Assembly: GCA_933228675.1 (NCBI GenBank)
Contig: OW121742.1
Location: 123,853,983 to 123,917,982 of the forward strand
Direction: 5' to 3'
DNA from: Stomorhina lunata
Lineage: Eukaryota; Arthropoda; Insecta; Diptera; Rhiniidae
DNA length: 64,000 bases
Under the pieces are notes generated by a model. It had not been told where the DNA came from. It was given only the letters and a program-made list of their open reading frames with translations, and ran no database searches. Shown in pieces: positions 37,481 to 49,060 of this stretch. The position numbers were made by a program, and so were the translations under genes. Numbering within the stretch: the stretch's first letter is position 1; each line of letters starts with the position of its first letter.

Positions 37481-40215
37481 AAACTTAATTTTTTTAATTT
37501 TCCTAAAACAGCCTTAATTTATGTTTTAATTTTTTGGTATTCCATTCAAAATTTTTGAATCAATCTATCGAAATATGTTTTAATCTCTAAAACTTTATTC
37601 ACTTTTCTCTATTTTTCTGATATTTCCACCTAAAATTATACTATAAATTTAATCAAAATGAAAAATTTATTTTTTCTAAACGTTAAGCATAGTTTTAGGT
37701 GTGAATTTTTTTAACATAGGTTTTTTATGTCTCTCTTTCTACTAATTAGCATAATTTATCTATTTTTAAATTTTTGTGTTGAAGAGTTCATAGATATTTT
37801 TAATTTAAATAGATTTTTTTTTTAACACAATAGCTTAGCTAAATCCAAATATATTTTTTTTACTAAAACAAAAATGTCACGTTTTGCTTTTTAAAAATAA
37901 AAAAACAAAGTATAGTTCTAGGATGAAGCAAAAAAGTGAAAATATTTTAATTTAGTGCTAAAAATTTAAAGCACATATTTATTATAAAACATTTTAAATA
38001 TTTTAAAATGTCAACAAAAAAATCAAAGCATAAATTAAGGCGGCTTAAGAAAAAAAATTAAAGTTTAAAGCATAGTTTAGGGATGAATTTTTTTTAAAGT
38101 GATATTTTTAATTCCTTACTTTTAATTGTTTTAAAAAACCTTATTGAAGTAAAAAAGTAAGGAATAGTTTGAGTCTGAGTTTAAAAACCATAGAATTTTA
38201 GTTTACTTTGGATATTGAAAGCATTAGGATGCAGAAAAAGTAAAGCATAAGTTGAGGTTGTTTAAAAAATTAGGATTATTTTAGAGCCTGTTTTAATTCA
38301 TTTTAAATTTTTAACAGTTCTTCATTTTGAGGTTAAAATAAAATTATTAAATATTTAATTAAATAAAACTTACACAAAGGGGAGATACAAAAATTTTAAG
38401 GCCTAATTTTAGGCTGATGAAAAAAATTTTAATTCTAAATAATTAAAATTTTGTATAATTCTTGTTTAAAAATAGTCTTTTATGATTAAACAAGTTTCAA
38501 TAAAATTCTGTAACATATTTTAAGCTTCAACTAAATTTTCAAAAATTAAAGCATATAATTAGGATGTTTTGAAAAAAAAACATTTAAACAAAAGTAATTT
38601 ATTAGTTTTTAATTATAACTAAAACTCTATAAGCCCTAAATTTTTGTTGAAATCCAACATATTTTTGAAAATTAAATAAAATTTATGGCCTTTTGAACCT
38701 TTTGCCAACAAAATCTAACAAAATTTAGTTAAACTTTTTTTCCAAACATAATAAATAAAATATAGTAATAAGTATAAATGTAAAACTCGTATGTTAATAT
38801 GTTAATTAACAACGAACTAAAGTTATTTTTGAATTACACAAAAAATAACATGAGAATAATTTGAAAATTTTAAAACTTTATTATGGCAAAAGTTTAGGGA
38901 AGGGGAGAAATTAAATGAATTTCATTATTAAAACTCATTTTGTGTAAAACAAAATTATTTAGCAGTTATTTAAATTTTCTAAACATTTTAAATATTTTTC
39001 TTTTTTTTTGGGGGGGGGGAGGAATTTCTAGATTATGAATGTACAAGCATTTGTATTTGTAATTGTTTTTATAATAGAATTGTAATAATATTTGTTAAAT
39101 ATTAACATATATAAACATATTAAAATTCTATCAGCAAAACAGAATGAACAAAAAAACTGCTGGCTTTATAATAAAAACCTCTATTTGGCAGTTTAGTTAT
39201 TGTTTATTTTTTTGTAAAACAAACAAATTTTGTATGAAATTGAAACAAAAAAAAACTTTGGACTTTATAATATTAAGCCAAGCGCATATTAAAATGCAAA
39301 ATATGTAAATTTTTGTAAGCAAAAATTTTATACATACAACAGGAATAAAAACCTATTTGTTTGTTTTTATTTTATAATACATTTCAATGTATTTATTGTT
39401 TATTTTAAACAGAGAGCTCTTTACTATTACACACACACATATTGCCACTAATACATAGTAAAACATTTGCATAAAATAATTCAGCCATAGAAAAATTAGG
39501 TATTGTTTTAAGTTAGGCAGAAAAATTTTAAACAAACAGACTCATATGAACATACATATATGAGTTAAATTCAAAAGCTGTTTTAAGGTTTTTCATCCTG
39601 TTTATATTTAAATATTTGTATGTATGTGTAAGAGTGTGCTTGTCTGTGTATTCAAGTTAATTGTGAAAATCTCGCTTATAAGCAAATAATAATTGTTTTA
39701 TATTTACTCTCGTTATAGGCATTACAAATACATTTATATACATACACACATACTTGCATTTATTTATCCTTTTATACACTAATACATTAACATTAATGTA
39801 TATTGTTATTACATAATTTGTTTAATTTAACTACATTCTGTATATATACATTTACACATATGAATATACATATGTATATGCTTATATTTAATTACCTAAT
39901 TGGTATTTGGCTTTGTTTGATTTCTAGCCGAAAATTTTGTGGAAATTATGTTGGGTTTTTTGTTTACCCATTTTATACATACAAATATACAACTGTTAGT
40001 TAATTAAAAATTATTTGTGATTAGCATAAAAATAAAAAAAGCTGAATATAAAAGTATTCAGCTTTACAATTTTTAGGTAACATTTTTACAACTTTACATA
40101 AAAACAAAGGCTTTAAATAAATATTCGAATAATAATTCAAAATAAATTCGTTTTTCAATAAAAATTTAAAATTTTAAGCAAAAAAAAATTTTTTAATTTT
40201 TTTTTTTAATATTTT
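37481..40215. other. AT-rich non-coding stretch, no gene seen
   Basis: No gene. Scattered aaagcataattagg-type words (37,685, 38,033, 38,075, 38,245, 38,550) are weak minus-strand variants of the 13-mer. At 39,001-39,019 a run of nine T is followed by ten G, unusual in this composition. Small ORFs at 39,353-39,535 and 39,803-40,003 lie in TACATA microsatellite-like DNA. Confidence 0.45.
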
Positions 40216-40224
40216 CTTAAATTT

Positions 40225-41530
40225 TCGAAATATTTAAAAAATTTGTATGCCACAATTTGAGGTTCGGGTAAAAGCACAGAAATACCAAATTTCAGTTTCC
40301 TAACTCATTCCGTTCTTAACATGACCATATATCCTTTTTTGTAACAATTTACAATTTTAAAGTGAAACATACAAAGCAAACTTAGAAACAAAGCATTTGA
40401 ATAAAATCCCATATAAGGTAGTTTTTTAGTTACTTTTTATAACAAAATTAAATTTTTTTCACCAAATTTTGAAAAAAAATTTTTAATTTGTAAAAATATT
40501 TCAAAAATTCGAATACCAATTTAGGGTTTAGCTCAGAAATACTAAAATGCTTAATTTCAATTGCCTTGCTCCTTCTTTTTAAAACCAAAAAAAAAACAAA
40601 CATCGTTAAGAAAATAATCATAAATTTTTTTTAAAAATTAAAATTTTTGTTTTTTTTTTTTGAAGATACTTTTTAGAACTTTCAAAATATTTAAAAAATT
40701 CATATGTCACAATTTGAGGTTTGGTCCAAAGTATGGAAATACCAAATTTCAGTTTCCTAGCTCAATCCATTGTAAACATGGCCATATATCCTTTTTTGTT
40801 AAAATTTACAATTTTAAGGTAAAACATACAAAACAAACTTAATAACAAAAAATTTAAATAAAATACCGTATAATGTAGTTTTTAAGCTAGTTTTTATAAC
40901 AACGTGCTACTTGTTAACAACGTGTCTAGGATAATGTTTCCGTTTTGACTAATAAACATTTTTTTCTTAGTTTTTAAAAGAAACAAATAATAATGCTACA
41001 ATTCGAGGGTCTAATCAAACTTTTTTAATTTCGAAATTTCAATGACCTGTCTCTTTTCGTTTCGGACCTAGTCATATATCCTTTTTTTAAAAGAATTTCA
41101 AAACTCGAATCAAAAGCTTTTAAAAGCATTATTAAATAAAGAAATACTTATGCAAAATAACAATTTTAATAATTTTAAATTTTAGTGGGGAGTCAGACAT
41201 TGACGTGCTATGCCCGACTGGTATTTAAATTCTCTAAAATTAGTAGTAGTAAATTGAAGCCAAAAGAAAACTATTATAATATTAATTTAAAGTCTTGGCT
41301 CTTTATTTTTTCTACAATTCTCTTTGGTTTTATCTAAAATGTGAAATTAAATTATATATGTCATATTTTTTAAATTTTTAAAAATATATTTCGAAAAATT
41401 TTCAAAACTTTCTTTGCAATAACTCGAAGGATATTTTAGTCTTTATAAAAAACAAATTTTTACCTCATTATCCTTTTTCATTAAAACTCTGGCCATATAT
41501 CCTTTTTAAAAGAAATTTTTAAAAATTAAT
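40225..41530 (-). repeat. GGATATATG repeat family, block 4 (minus), 4 units
   Basis: Reverse units are marked by ccatatatccttttttgtaa (40,326), ccatatatccttttttgtt (40,782), catatatccttttttt (41,073) and ccatatatcctttttaaa (41,492). The first two share over 150 bp of close text (cacaatttgaggtt, aataccaaatttcagtttcc, aatttacaattttaa) at a shift of 456 bp. This is a recent higher-order duplication that contains one extra decayed unit around 40,500-40,590. Confidence 0.85.
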
Positions 41531-43610
41531 CTTTGCCTTAAAATATCACTTTAAACATTAAGCCTTAAATTATTCTTTAGTATTTGAAGAGAAATATTGT
41601 TAATTCTCTGAATTTCTTCTCAATTATTTGTTTTATCTCTCATTTACTGGTTTATTTGCTTTAACTTAAATCTAATATTTATTTAAAATTTAAGTAGTGT
41701 TTTTAGCTTATACATAAATAATACAAATTCATAAGAGTTTCAGTAAATGAGGTGTTTAAATATCACTTACTTAAATGCAATAATAACTTTATCATATTAA
41801 CATTTATGCTAATGACATAACCACAACAGAAACCCTGTGTACAAGCACCTAAACGTATACTACTCAAATTACAAAATAGCAAATAACACAAATTTTAAGC
41901 CTCATCAGGGGCGTAGTATGTGTTAGGAATAGGCGTAAAAAAAACTAAAAACTGTAGTCTACTTTTAAGGAGTTTTAGATAAAAAGTGATGTTCTATCAT
42001 CTACCAGATATTTGGAAAAGGAAGTTACAAAATTGTTTGTCTACTTTTAGGGGGTTTAAGAATAAGCCTAACATAATTTGATGGCTGCAAACGTTCTGTG
42101 CTGCATAATTTTAAGAGATTCGTCATAATGACTGACATAACATTCCTCTATAAATTTAATCCTAAAATTGTGTTGCATACTCTAAGGAGGGAAAAACGTT
42201 GCATACTTTTAGGTGGTTAGATTTGAAATAAACCCCATCTCTGCTTCATTTTGAAAATAACAGCTTATTATCTTAACATTACTAAGTAATAATATTTATA
42301 CTCGTATTTTTTTTTTTTTTTTTTTTTTGTTCTAACATTCATAATAGTTAAAGGCTTAAATTTTCAACTATTTGAAAAGTACTTGTAACTAATGCATTAA
42401 TATTAAGTAAATATGCATAAGACATAACTTTTCCACAGAAAAGTCATGTCAACATCAGGCACAGACACATTTAACATGTGTTAGGTTAACAATTAAATGC
42501 TAACACTTGAAAAACTTAAACTTTTCCCCCTATTCTTCCCCTTTCTTTCTCTATGCAAAACAACTATACGCCTAATGGTATGCTAAACAAACAATCACAC
42601 ACTCCTACATACTTTCATTAACAGCTCACGCATATGCAATGGAAACATAAATAAATGGTTTGTGGTTTCTCTTGTGACTTTCATAAATTTTCCCAAAGAG
42701 TTTATATAAGTTTTGCAAAAAAAAGAAAACAACAACAGCAAAAAGTAGAAAATAAAAATTGTAAAAAAATGTAGTTTTTATTAGGCTGTTGTTGTTGTTG
42801 GTTGTTGTGCCTGGCATGTTCGTGTTGTGTCATTGTCATTAGTCTTCTGTGAGTGTCGGTGTTTAGGTAAATGTGTGCGTTTTAGTTAACATGTATAAAA
42901 TTGCACTGCATGTCAGCGTAATTATGTTGGCATTAGAGTGTTAACAGTTCAAAAATTAACATGTCTGCGGCTGTGTTTTGTGTGCTCAGTAGCTTCTTTC
43001 CCCCACCTAACACATAACTCTTGGTGGCCTCTTCTTGCTTCTACCAAAGCCTTTGTGCTAGGCAATTACAATTGCCTTGAAAATGAATTGTTATTAGAAA
43101 GTCTTCTGCAAGTGTTACTTCAACTAACGCTATTACGTTTTAACATTTTACAATTATAAATGGCATACATTTAGGCTGATGGGTATATATGTTTGTGTGT
43201 GTTATTTCTACAATGTGCTGGTTTAATTATCATGTGAAGCATACTTTTAGGTGTTAGGGCTTATATATGAACACATAAGTTGTTTAGTTTCAAAGAAAGT
43301 TTGTTCTTCTTTTAGTGTTGTTGCTGTTGCTTTATTTCATAATTTCTAACCAAATGTAATAAATCTAAAGGATTTTATTTGAAAAGTTTTATTATTCTAT
43401 AAAGTAATTAGAGCATAGTTTTAGGCTTTGTAAAAAAAGAAAACTTTGTGTAAAGTTTAATAAATTCATTTTAAAGCATACTTTTAGGATGTAATAAATA
43501 ACATTGTTGAATTTATAAAAATAATTTTTTTAATAAATTTACATATTTAAAAACTATGCCTTAACCTAGATTTTAGGCTTATCTATCTTATTCACTAGCT
43601 TGGCTTGACC
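41531..43610. other. Non-coding stretch with the densest 13-mer cluster
   Basis: No gene supported. Exact GCATACTTTTAGG lies at 42,201-42,213, 43,239-43,251, 43,476-43,488 and (just beyond) 43,735-43,747, with one-mismatch copies at 43,163-43,175 and 43,413-43,425, all on the same strand. A 22-base T run is at 42,307-42,328, and the palindrome aggcaattacaattgcct is at 43,060-43,077. The 73-codon frame at 42,938-43,159 lies in a GC-richer patch but has no start or splice support. Confidence 0.5.
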
Positions 43611-43613
43611 TCA

Positions 43614-43678
43614 GTCTACGTCTTAGTCTATGTTTGAGTCTAAATCTGCTTCTATATTTGAGCTTTGTCTATGTCTTA
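43614..43678 (-). repeat. Degenerate relic of the 12-bp minisatellite, inverted
   Basis: On the plus strand this reads gtctacgtctta, gtctatgtttga, gtctaaatctgc, ttctatatttga and, after a small insertion, gtctatgtctta. The last is the exact reverse complement of the 12-mer that fills 1-363. It therefore looks like an old inverted outpost of the same minisatellite family, 43 kb away. Confidence 0.7.
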
Positions 43679-44650
43679 TTATAAGCCCATCTGTCTATCT
43701 GTCCTTTTAAATTTTTAAATACATAATTTTCATTGCATACTTTTAGGCGTTTAACATTTCAAATGAGTTATTATTTTATCCAAACCCATTTCTTCTGTCA
43801 TTTGCCATTATTTTTGTCCTCGTTCAAAAAAATCTCTACTCATCACAAGTTGTTGATAGATATGTTTTCAAAACCACTTACTGCTCTCAAACTCATCATC
43901 AGCTTAAAACATCCAGGCTACCGAAGGCAAAGTCAAGTGGAAATAGAGAATCAACAGAGACACTCCAACGAGTAGTTAGACGTATAAGCAAAAAAAAATA
44001 TATAAAATCATGAGAGAAAAAAAAAACAGGAAAACAATTGCAGAAAACTGTCATTAAAATTGAAGTTAGTCATAAGAAAGATAACAAGAAAATCTTGAAA
44101 ATAATCATTGTCATCATAATATGAAAAATAGAAAAAATAAAGAGAAAAAAAAAAGAAGGAGAAAGGAAAAAACAAACTTATAAGTTAAGTTTGATGCACG
44201 AAAAAAATTTATGATAGAGTCTATAAAAAAATAAAATTAAAGATTTAAATATTTAACCAAACAAAAATTTTGTTCAAATTTAATATTGAATTACTATTTT
44301 TTAAATAAATCTTTTTTTTAATTTAAATAAATTAGTTTTTCATATTTTTTCTTTGATTTTATTTAAGTTTTAATTTATAATTTTTATTATTCATTCACAT
44401 AAATGTTATTAACTTTTTTTTTAAATTTTATTCAATCATTTATTGTTTTAATATTTGTAAAATATTTTTTATTTTAAAATTTCACTTCAATAAGCTTAAA
44501 AGTAATTTATAATGAAGTTTTTTTTTTGCGAAAAAAAATTAAGTGATTAAATATACTAAAACTTTTTATAAAATTATTGATGAATAATGGCTATTTGATG
44601 TTTAAATATTAAACAGGAAAAGCGGTTTTTAATTATTTATATTAAAAATA
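43679..44650. other. Non-coding stretch, weak exon-like patch at 43.85-43.98 kb
   Basis: It contains the exact 13-mer at 43,735-43,747. The patch 43,880-43,975 is less AT-rich and open in one frame to a stop at 43,976, ending YRRQSQVEIENQQRHSNE. An acceptor-like ccag ends at 43,916, but its upstream tract is not pyrimidine-rich. I treat it as unproven. The remainder is A/T-rich. Confidence 0.35.
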
Positions 44651-44689
44651 ACATTTAATGATTGTTTAAATCGATTTTAATTTTTTTCC

Positions 44690-45850
44690 AAAAAAGGATA
44701 TATGAAAAACTTTGTAAGGACAAGAGATATTGAAGTGAAATTTGGGCTCCTAAAAGATCTAGAAAGAAGTCAAATTGTTACATAGAAATTTTTTATATAT
44801 TGAGGACATTTAATATTTATTAATATCTAGGAAGAAGTCAAATTGTTACATAGAAATTTTGTATATATTGAGGACATTTAATATTTATTAATATTTTTTA
44901 ATATTTCTATTAAAAATATCATTTTATGAATATTTAACTTAATTTTAAACCGATTTTTATTGTTTTCAAAAAAAAAAGGATATATTAAAAACTTTTTATG
45001 GACAAGAGATATTGAAGTGAAATTTGGGCTTTCAATAGAACTATCAAGAAGTCAAGTTGTTGCATAGAAATGTTGTATATATTGGGGACATTAAATGAAA
45101 TAATTGATAAATAAAGACCGATTGATGTTTCAATATTAAAAAATTTTAATTTTTATCATTTTATTAATATTTAACTTGATTTTAAATCGATTTTTATTGC
45201 TTTCAAAAAAAGGGTATATGAAAAACTTTTTAAGGACAAGAGATATTGAAGTGATGTTTGGACTTTCAAAAGTTTAAGGAAGAAGTCAAGTTGTATAGAA
45301 TTTTTTTTTATATTGGGGACATTTAATGAAATAATTGATGAAAAAAGGTCATTATTGATGAAAAAAGGCCATCTAATGTTTCAATATTAAGATTTTTATA
45401 AAAGTTATATTAAAAATATAATTTTATGAATATTTAACTTGATTTTAAACCGATTTTTATTGTTTTCAAAAAAAGGACATATGAAAAACTTTTTATAGAC
45501 AAGAGATATTGAAGTGAAATTTGGGTTGTCAATAGTTGTGGGAAGAAGTCAAGTTGTTGCATAGAAATTTGTTATATACTGGGGACATTTAATAAAATAA
45601 TTGAGGAAAAAAGGAAGTTTAATGTTTAAATATTAAAAATGCAAAGCGGGTTTTTATTATTTTTATTGAAAATATAATTTTATGAATATTTAACTTAATT
45701 TGAAAATGTTAACAGAAAAAGGATATATGAACAACTTTTTTTGAACAAAAGATATTGAAACGAAATTCTGGTTGTTATTAGATCTAGTCAAAAGACAAAT
45801 TATTTCATCAAAATTTGTTAAAAATTTTGGACCTTAGTGCAATTTTTAGT
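44690..45850 (+). repeat. GGATATATG repeat family, block 5 (plus), 5 close units
   Basis: Units begin at about 44,691, 44,970, 45,205, 45,468 and 45,715 (spacing 235-280 bp). This subfamily is more homogeneous than others. After aaaaggatatatgaaaaact come gacaagagatattgaagtga, aatttggg, gaagaagtcaagttgtt, catagaaat and atattggggacatttaat. Unit 1 carries an internal 68-bp tandem duplication (from about 44,766 to 44,834). Occasional changes hit the marker itself (agggtatatg, aggacatatg). Confidence 0.9.
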
Positions 45851-47500
45851 TCATAAAACAATTTTCGAAACAATGTACAAAATGATATAAATAAAGCTTT
45901 ATATCTGACCTTAGGTTGGTATTGACATAAATTTGTAAAGAATCTTTCATTCAGATCTTCTTGTCTTTTATAAAACAAACTTTCTTTTTCATGTATTTGT
46001 ATTTATGATTGTAAAACTCCAACTCTCTGTATGTCCTTCGGTCTTTAAATTCTTTGTTTTTGTTTGTCGTAATTGTTTATAATCATTACTTCTTATGTAA
46101 TTGAATATTATTCATATATTCATTATGGCTCATTGCCTTTGAGCAAAATAACCCAAAAAAAAACTATAATAATTCAAATTTCCTTTTTCCTCTAACTTGA
46201 AAATTTTTTGATATTTTAATCTTTTTAAATTATAGTTTTTGTTTTTATATAACCCACACTCTTTCTATTGCTCTGTCTTTCTCTGCTAGAACTTCCGTCT
46301 ATCATTTCCGTTTGCAATTTAATACTCTTGAATGTTCATACATGTTTGAAGACAAAGAAAAAAAATCGCAAAAATTGAATTGAAAATCTTTTTAACATGC
46401 CACATTACATTTTTCAAATGCATATCAATAGCTGCTGCTTCTGTTGCTCTGCTCCATAACACATAAAGGCAACAGTTACTGGATTTAACAATTTTACAAT
46501 GTTCTACATTTTTTTGCCTGCTAATACAAACTTACAACTTGTATTAGTTACAGCTCTATTCTGGAGTCTATATCATTTCTCTATATATCATTATACTTCC
46601 TTTTAGTCAACTATAGACTTAGTGTATGCTTAACTAAGCCTGCAAGTATTTTTGAATGCAAACTATGCATAAATCTAATAGCAACAACTTTGCCAAAGAA
46701 CTAGCAAAAAAAGAAAACTACACACAAATTTGAATTGAAAAGAGTCTATAAAAATTTGTAGTAAATGTCTAACTGTTTAATACACTGAGAGAAAATTTTG
46801 GGAAATTTTTAAAAATTGTTTTCATATTATTCTCAAGCCTTTTAAAGGATTTTTTATTTATTTCCATGTTCTAATTTTTTTCTTTGTACAATCTTAGATT
46901 TTTTATTGCATATTTTTGGGAGTCTTGGATTTTTTATTGCTTAGTTTTTTTGTTCGGGAGTTAAAAGCCTGTATGTATGTTAGACAAATATATTCATTGC
47001 AACATTTGTCGTTTCTTATACAAATTCTTTCTTTTTTCGTTTAAACTCTTTTTGGGAAAATGTTTGAATACAACCATGAGCTGGTACATTTCATTTCTGC
47101 TTGAATGGCAAATAGTTACCAAAAGATTTTACTTGTTTAGTCTATTTCCCTTTTTTCAGGTTTTTTTCTTCTTTTTTTGAACAATTTCTTACTGTTGCTC
47201 TATTTTTTTTCCAACAATATTTTTTGCTTTTTAATACCAAGTCATTTGTTAGAAATTTTTTAAAAAGTTTTTTTCGAATTTCTTTTGTGGCAGCAAAAAA
47301 ATGTTATAGGAAATATGTCTTGTATGCAAAAGATTTTTGTTATAGATTTGTAGGAAAGATGGAGATGAGAAAAAGAGGAAACTAAATCTTGGAATAGAAA
47401 TGAAATGGAGCATATGGAGGTTTGAAGTAGAGAAAAAAATAAAATATTAAAATATTTTAAATTGAATTAAAATTAAAATAAAACTTAGATTAAGGCATAA
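45851..47500. other. Non-coding stretch, no gene seen
   Basis: Slightly less AT-rich than its surroundings, with CTCT and GCTGCTGC patches (46,260-46,290; 46,430-46,455). No start or splice context supports the small ORF at 46,977-47,180. The word ccttttttcaggtttttttc (47,150-47,169) looks like an acceptor without a following donor. Confidence 0.4.
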
Positions 47501-47509
47501 ATATAGAAT

Positions 47510-49060
47510 GGAATTCTTACTTAGGTCCCAAATTTTGTTTTTACAATTTGACTTTTAACTAGATCTATCGATACCTCAAATTTCTTTTCATTAACTCTTT
47601 CCTTTTAGAAGCTTGACATATATTCTTTTTTAATCAAAAATTGAAAATCTTTTTAAAAAATCCTAAAATGCTATTTTTTATTTAATTAATCCTGTTTTAT
47701 ATTTAAATTAAATTTATTTCGAATTTTATAAATACAAAATAGATTTTTATTGGAAAAACCCCTTTTAATTACTTTAAAGCCTTTTTTGTAATTTTTTTTT
47801 GTTTAATTTTATTAAAACTATGAGAAATGATTTAAATCTAAAAAATTTTAATAATTTTTTTTATAAATTTAAACAAAAATTTACAAGTTCAAAAATATCC
47901 TTAATTTTGAAAAACATTACATGTTACAATTTGAGTTATACCCAGATCTATTGATATCCGAAATTTCATATTATTATCTCTTGTCGTTAAAAAGTTTGCC
48001 ATGTATCCTTTTTTGTTAAAAATTTTAAAATCGATTAGAACAGTCATTAAATGTATTCTTCGATAAAAAAAAATGTAATAAAAGAAAAAAATTTCCATAT
48101 TTTCAACAATTCTTTTTTTAACTTAAATAATTGTATGTCTTTATTTAAGTAAAAGAAAATTGTAATTATAATTGAATATAATTCTTACTAAGGTCCCAAA
48201 TTTTGTTGTTACAATTTGATTTACATCTAGATCTATAGACATCTCAAATTTCTTTTCATTCTTCCTGCCCTTAAAAAGCTTATCATAAAAAAGGATTTTT
48301 TAGCAAAAAGTTTAAAATCATTTTCAAAAGTACTAAAATGCTATTTTTAATTAAATTAATCCTGTTTCATATTTAAATCAAATTTATTTAGGATTTTATA
48401 AAAACGAAATAGATTTTTATTGTAAAAAAAAAAAACTTTTATGAAAAATAACTTTAAAGCGTTTTTTATAAATTTAAAGAATATGTTATAATTTTACTAA
48501 AACAATGGGAAATTATTAAAATCTACAAAATTTTAATCAACTTTTTTTCATTAGTTTAAACAAAAACTTATAAATTCAAAAATATACTTAATTTTGAAAA
48601 AATTACATGTTACAATTTGTCTTATTGTCAGATCTATTGATATTCCAAATTTCACATCATTATCTTTTGTTGTAAAAAAGTTTGTCATATATCCTTTTTA
48701 GTTAAAAATTTTAAAACCGATTTATTAAATCATTTAATGTTATTTTTGATAAAAATATTTATCAAAAATACCTTTAAATAAACAGTTTTAGCAATTTTAG
48801 TCAATTTTAAACAAAAAATTTCCATATTTTCTAAAAAAAAAAAATTCTTTAATTTAAACAAAAATTTATAAATTCAAAAATACAGTTAACTTTGTAAAAA
48901 TTTATGTTACAATTTGACTTATTCCCAGATCTATTGATAGCCCAAATATCACATCATTATCTTTTGTTGTTTAAAAGTTCGTCATATATCCTTTTTTTGA
49001 ATAAAAATTAAAAATCGATTTAAAAAAACATTAAATGTACTTTTTGATAGAAAAATTTAT
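47510..49060 (-). repeat. GGATATATG block 6a (minus), 5 units with ~665-690 bp higher-order repeat
   Basis: Reverse units are marked near 47,628, 48,001, 48,283 (decayed), 48,688 and 48,986. Two types alternate. Type A has taggtcccaaattttgttgt and tttcttttcattc (47,525 and 48,190). Type B has acatgttacaatttgnctta, cagatctattgatan and cacatcattatctttt (47,920, 48,605 and 48,905). The order is A-B-A-B-B, giving a dimeric higher-order period of about 665-693 bp, as in complex satellites. Confidence 0.85.
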
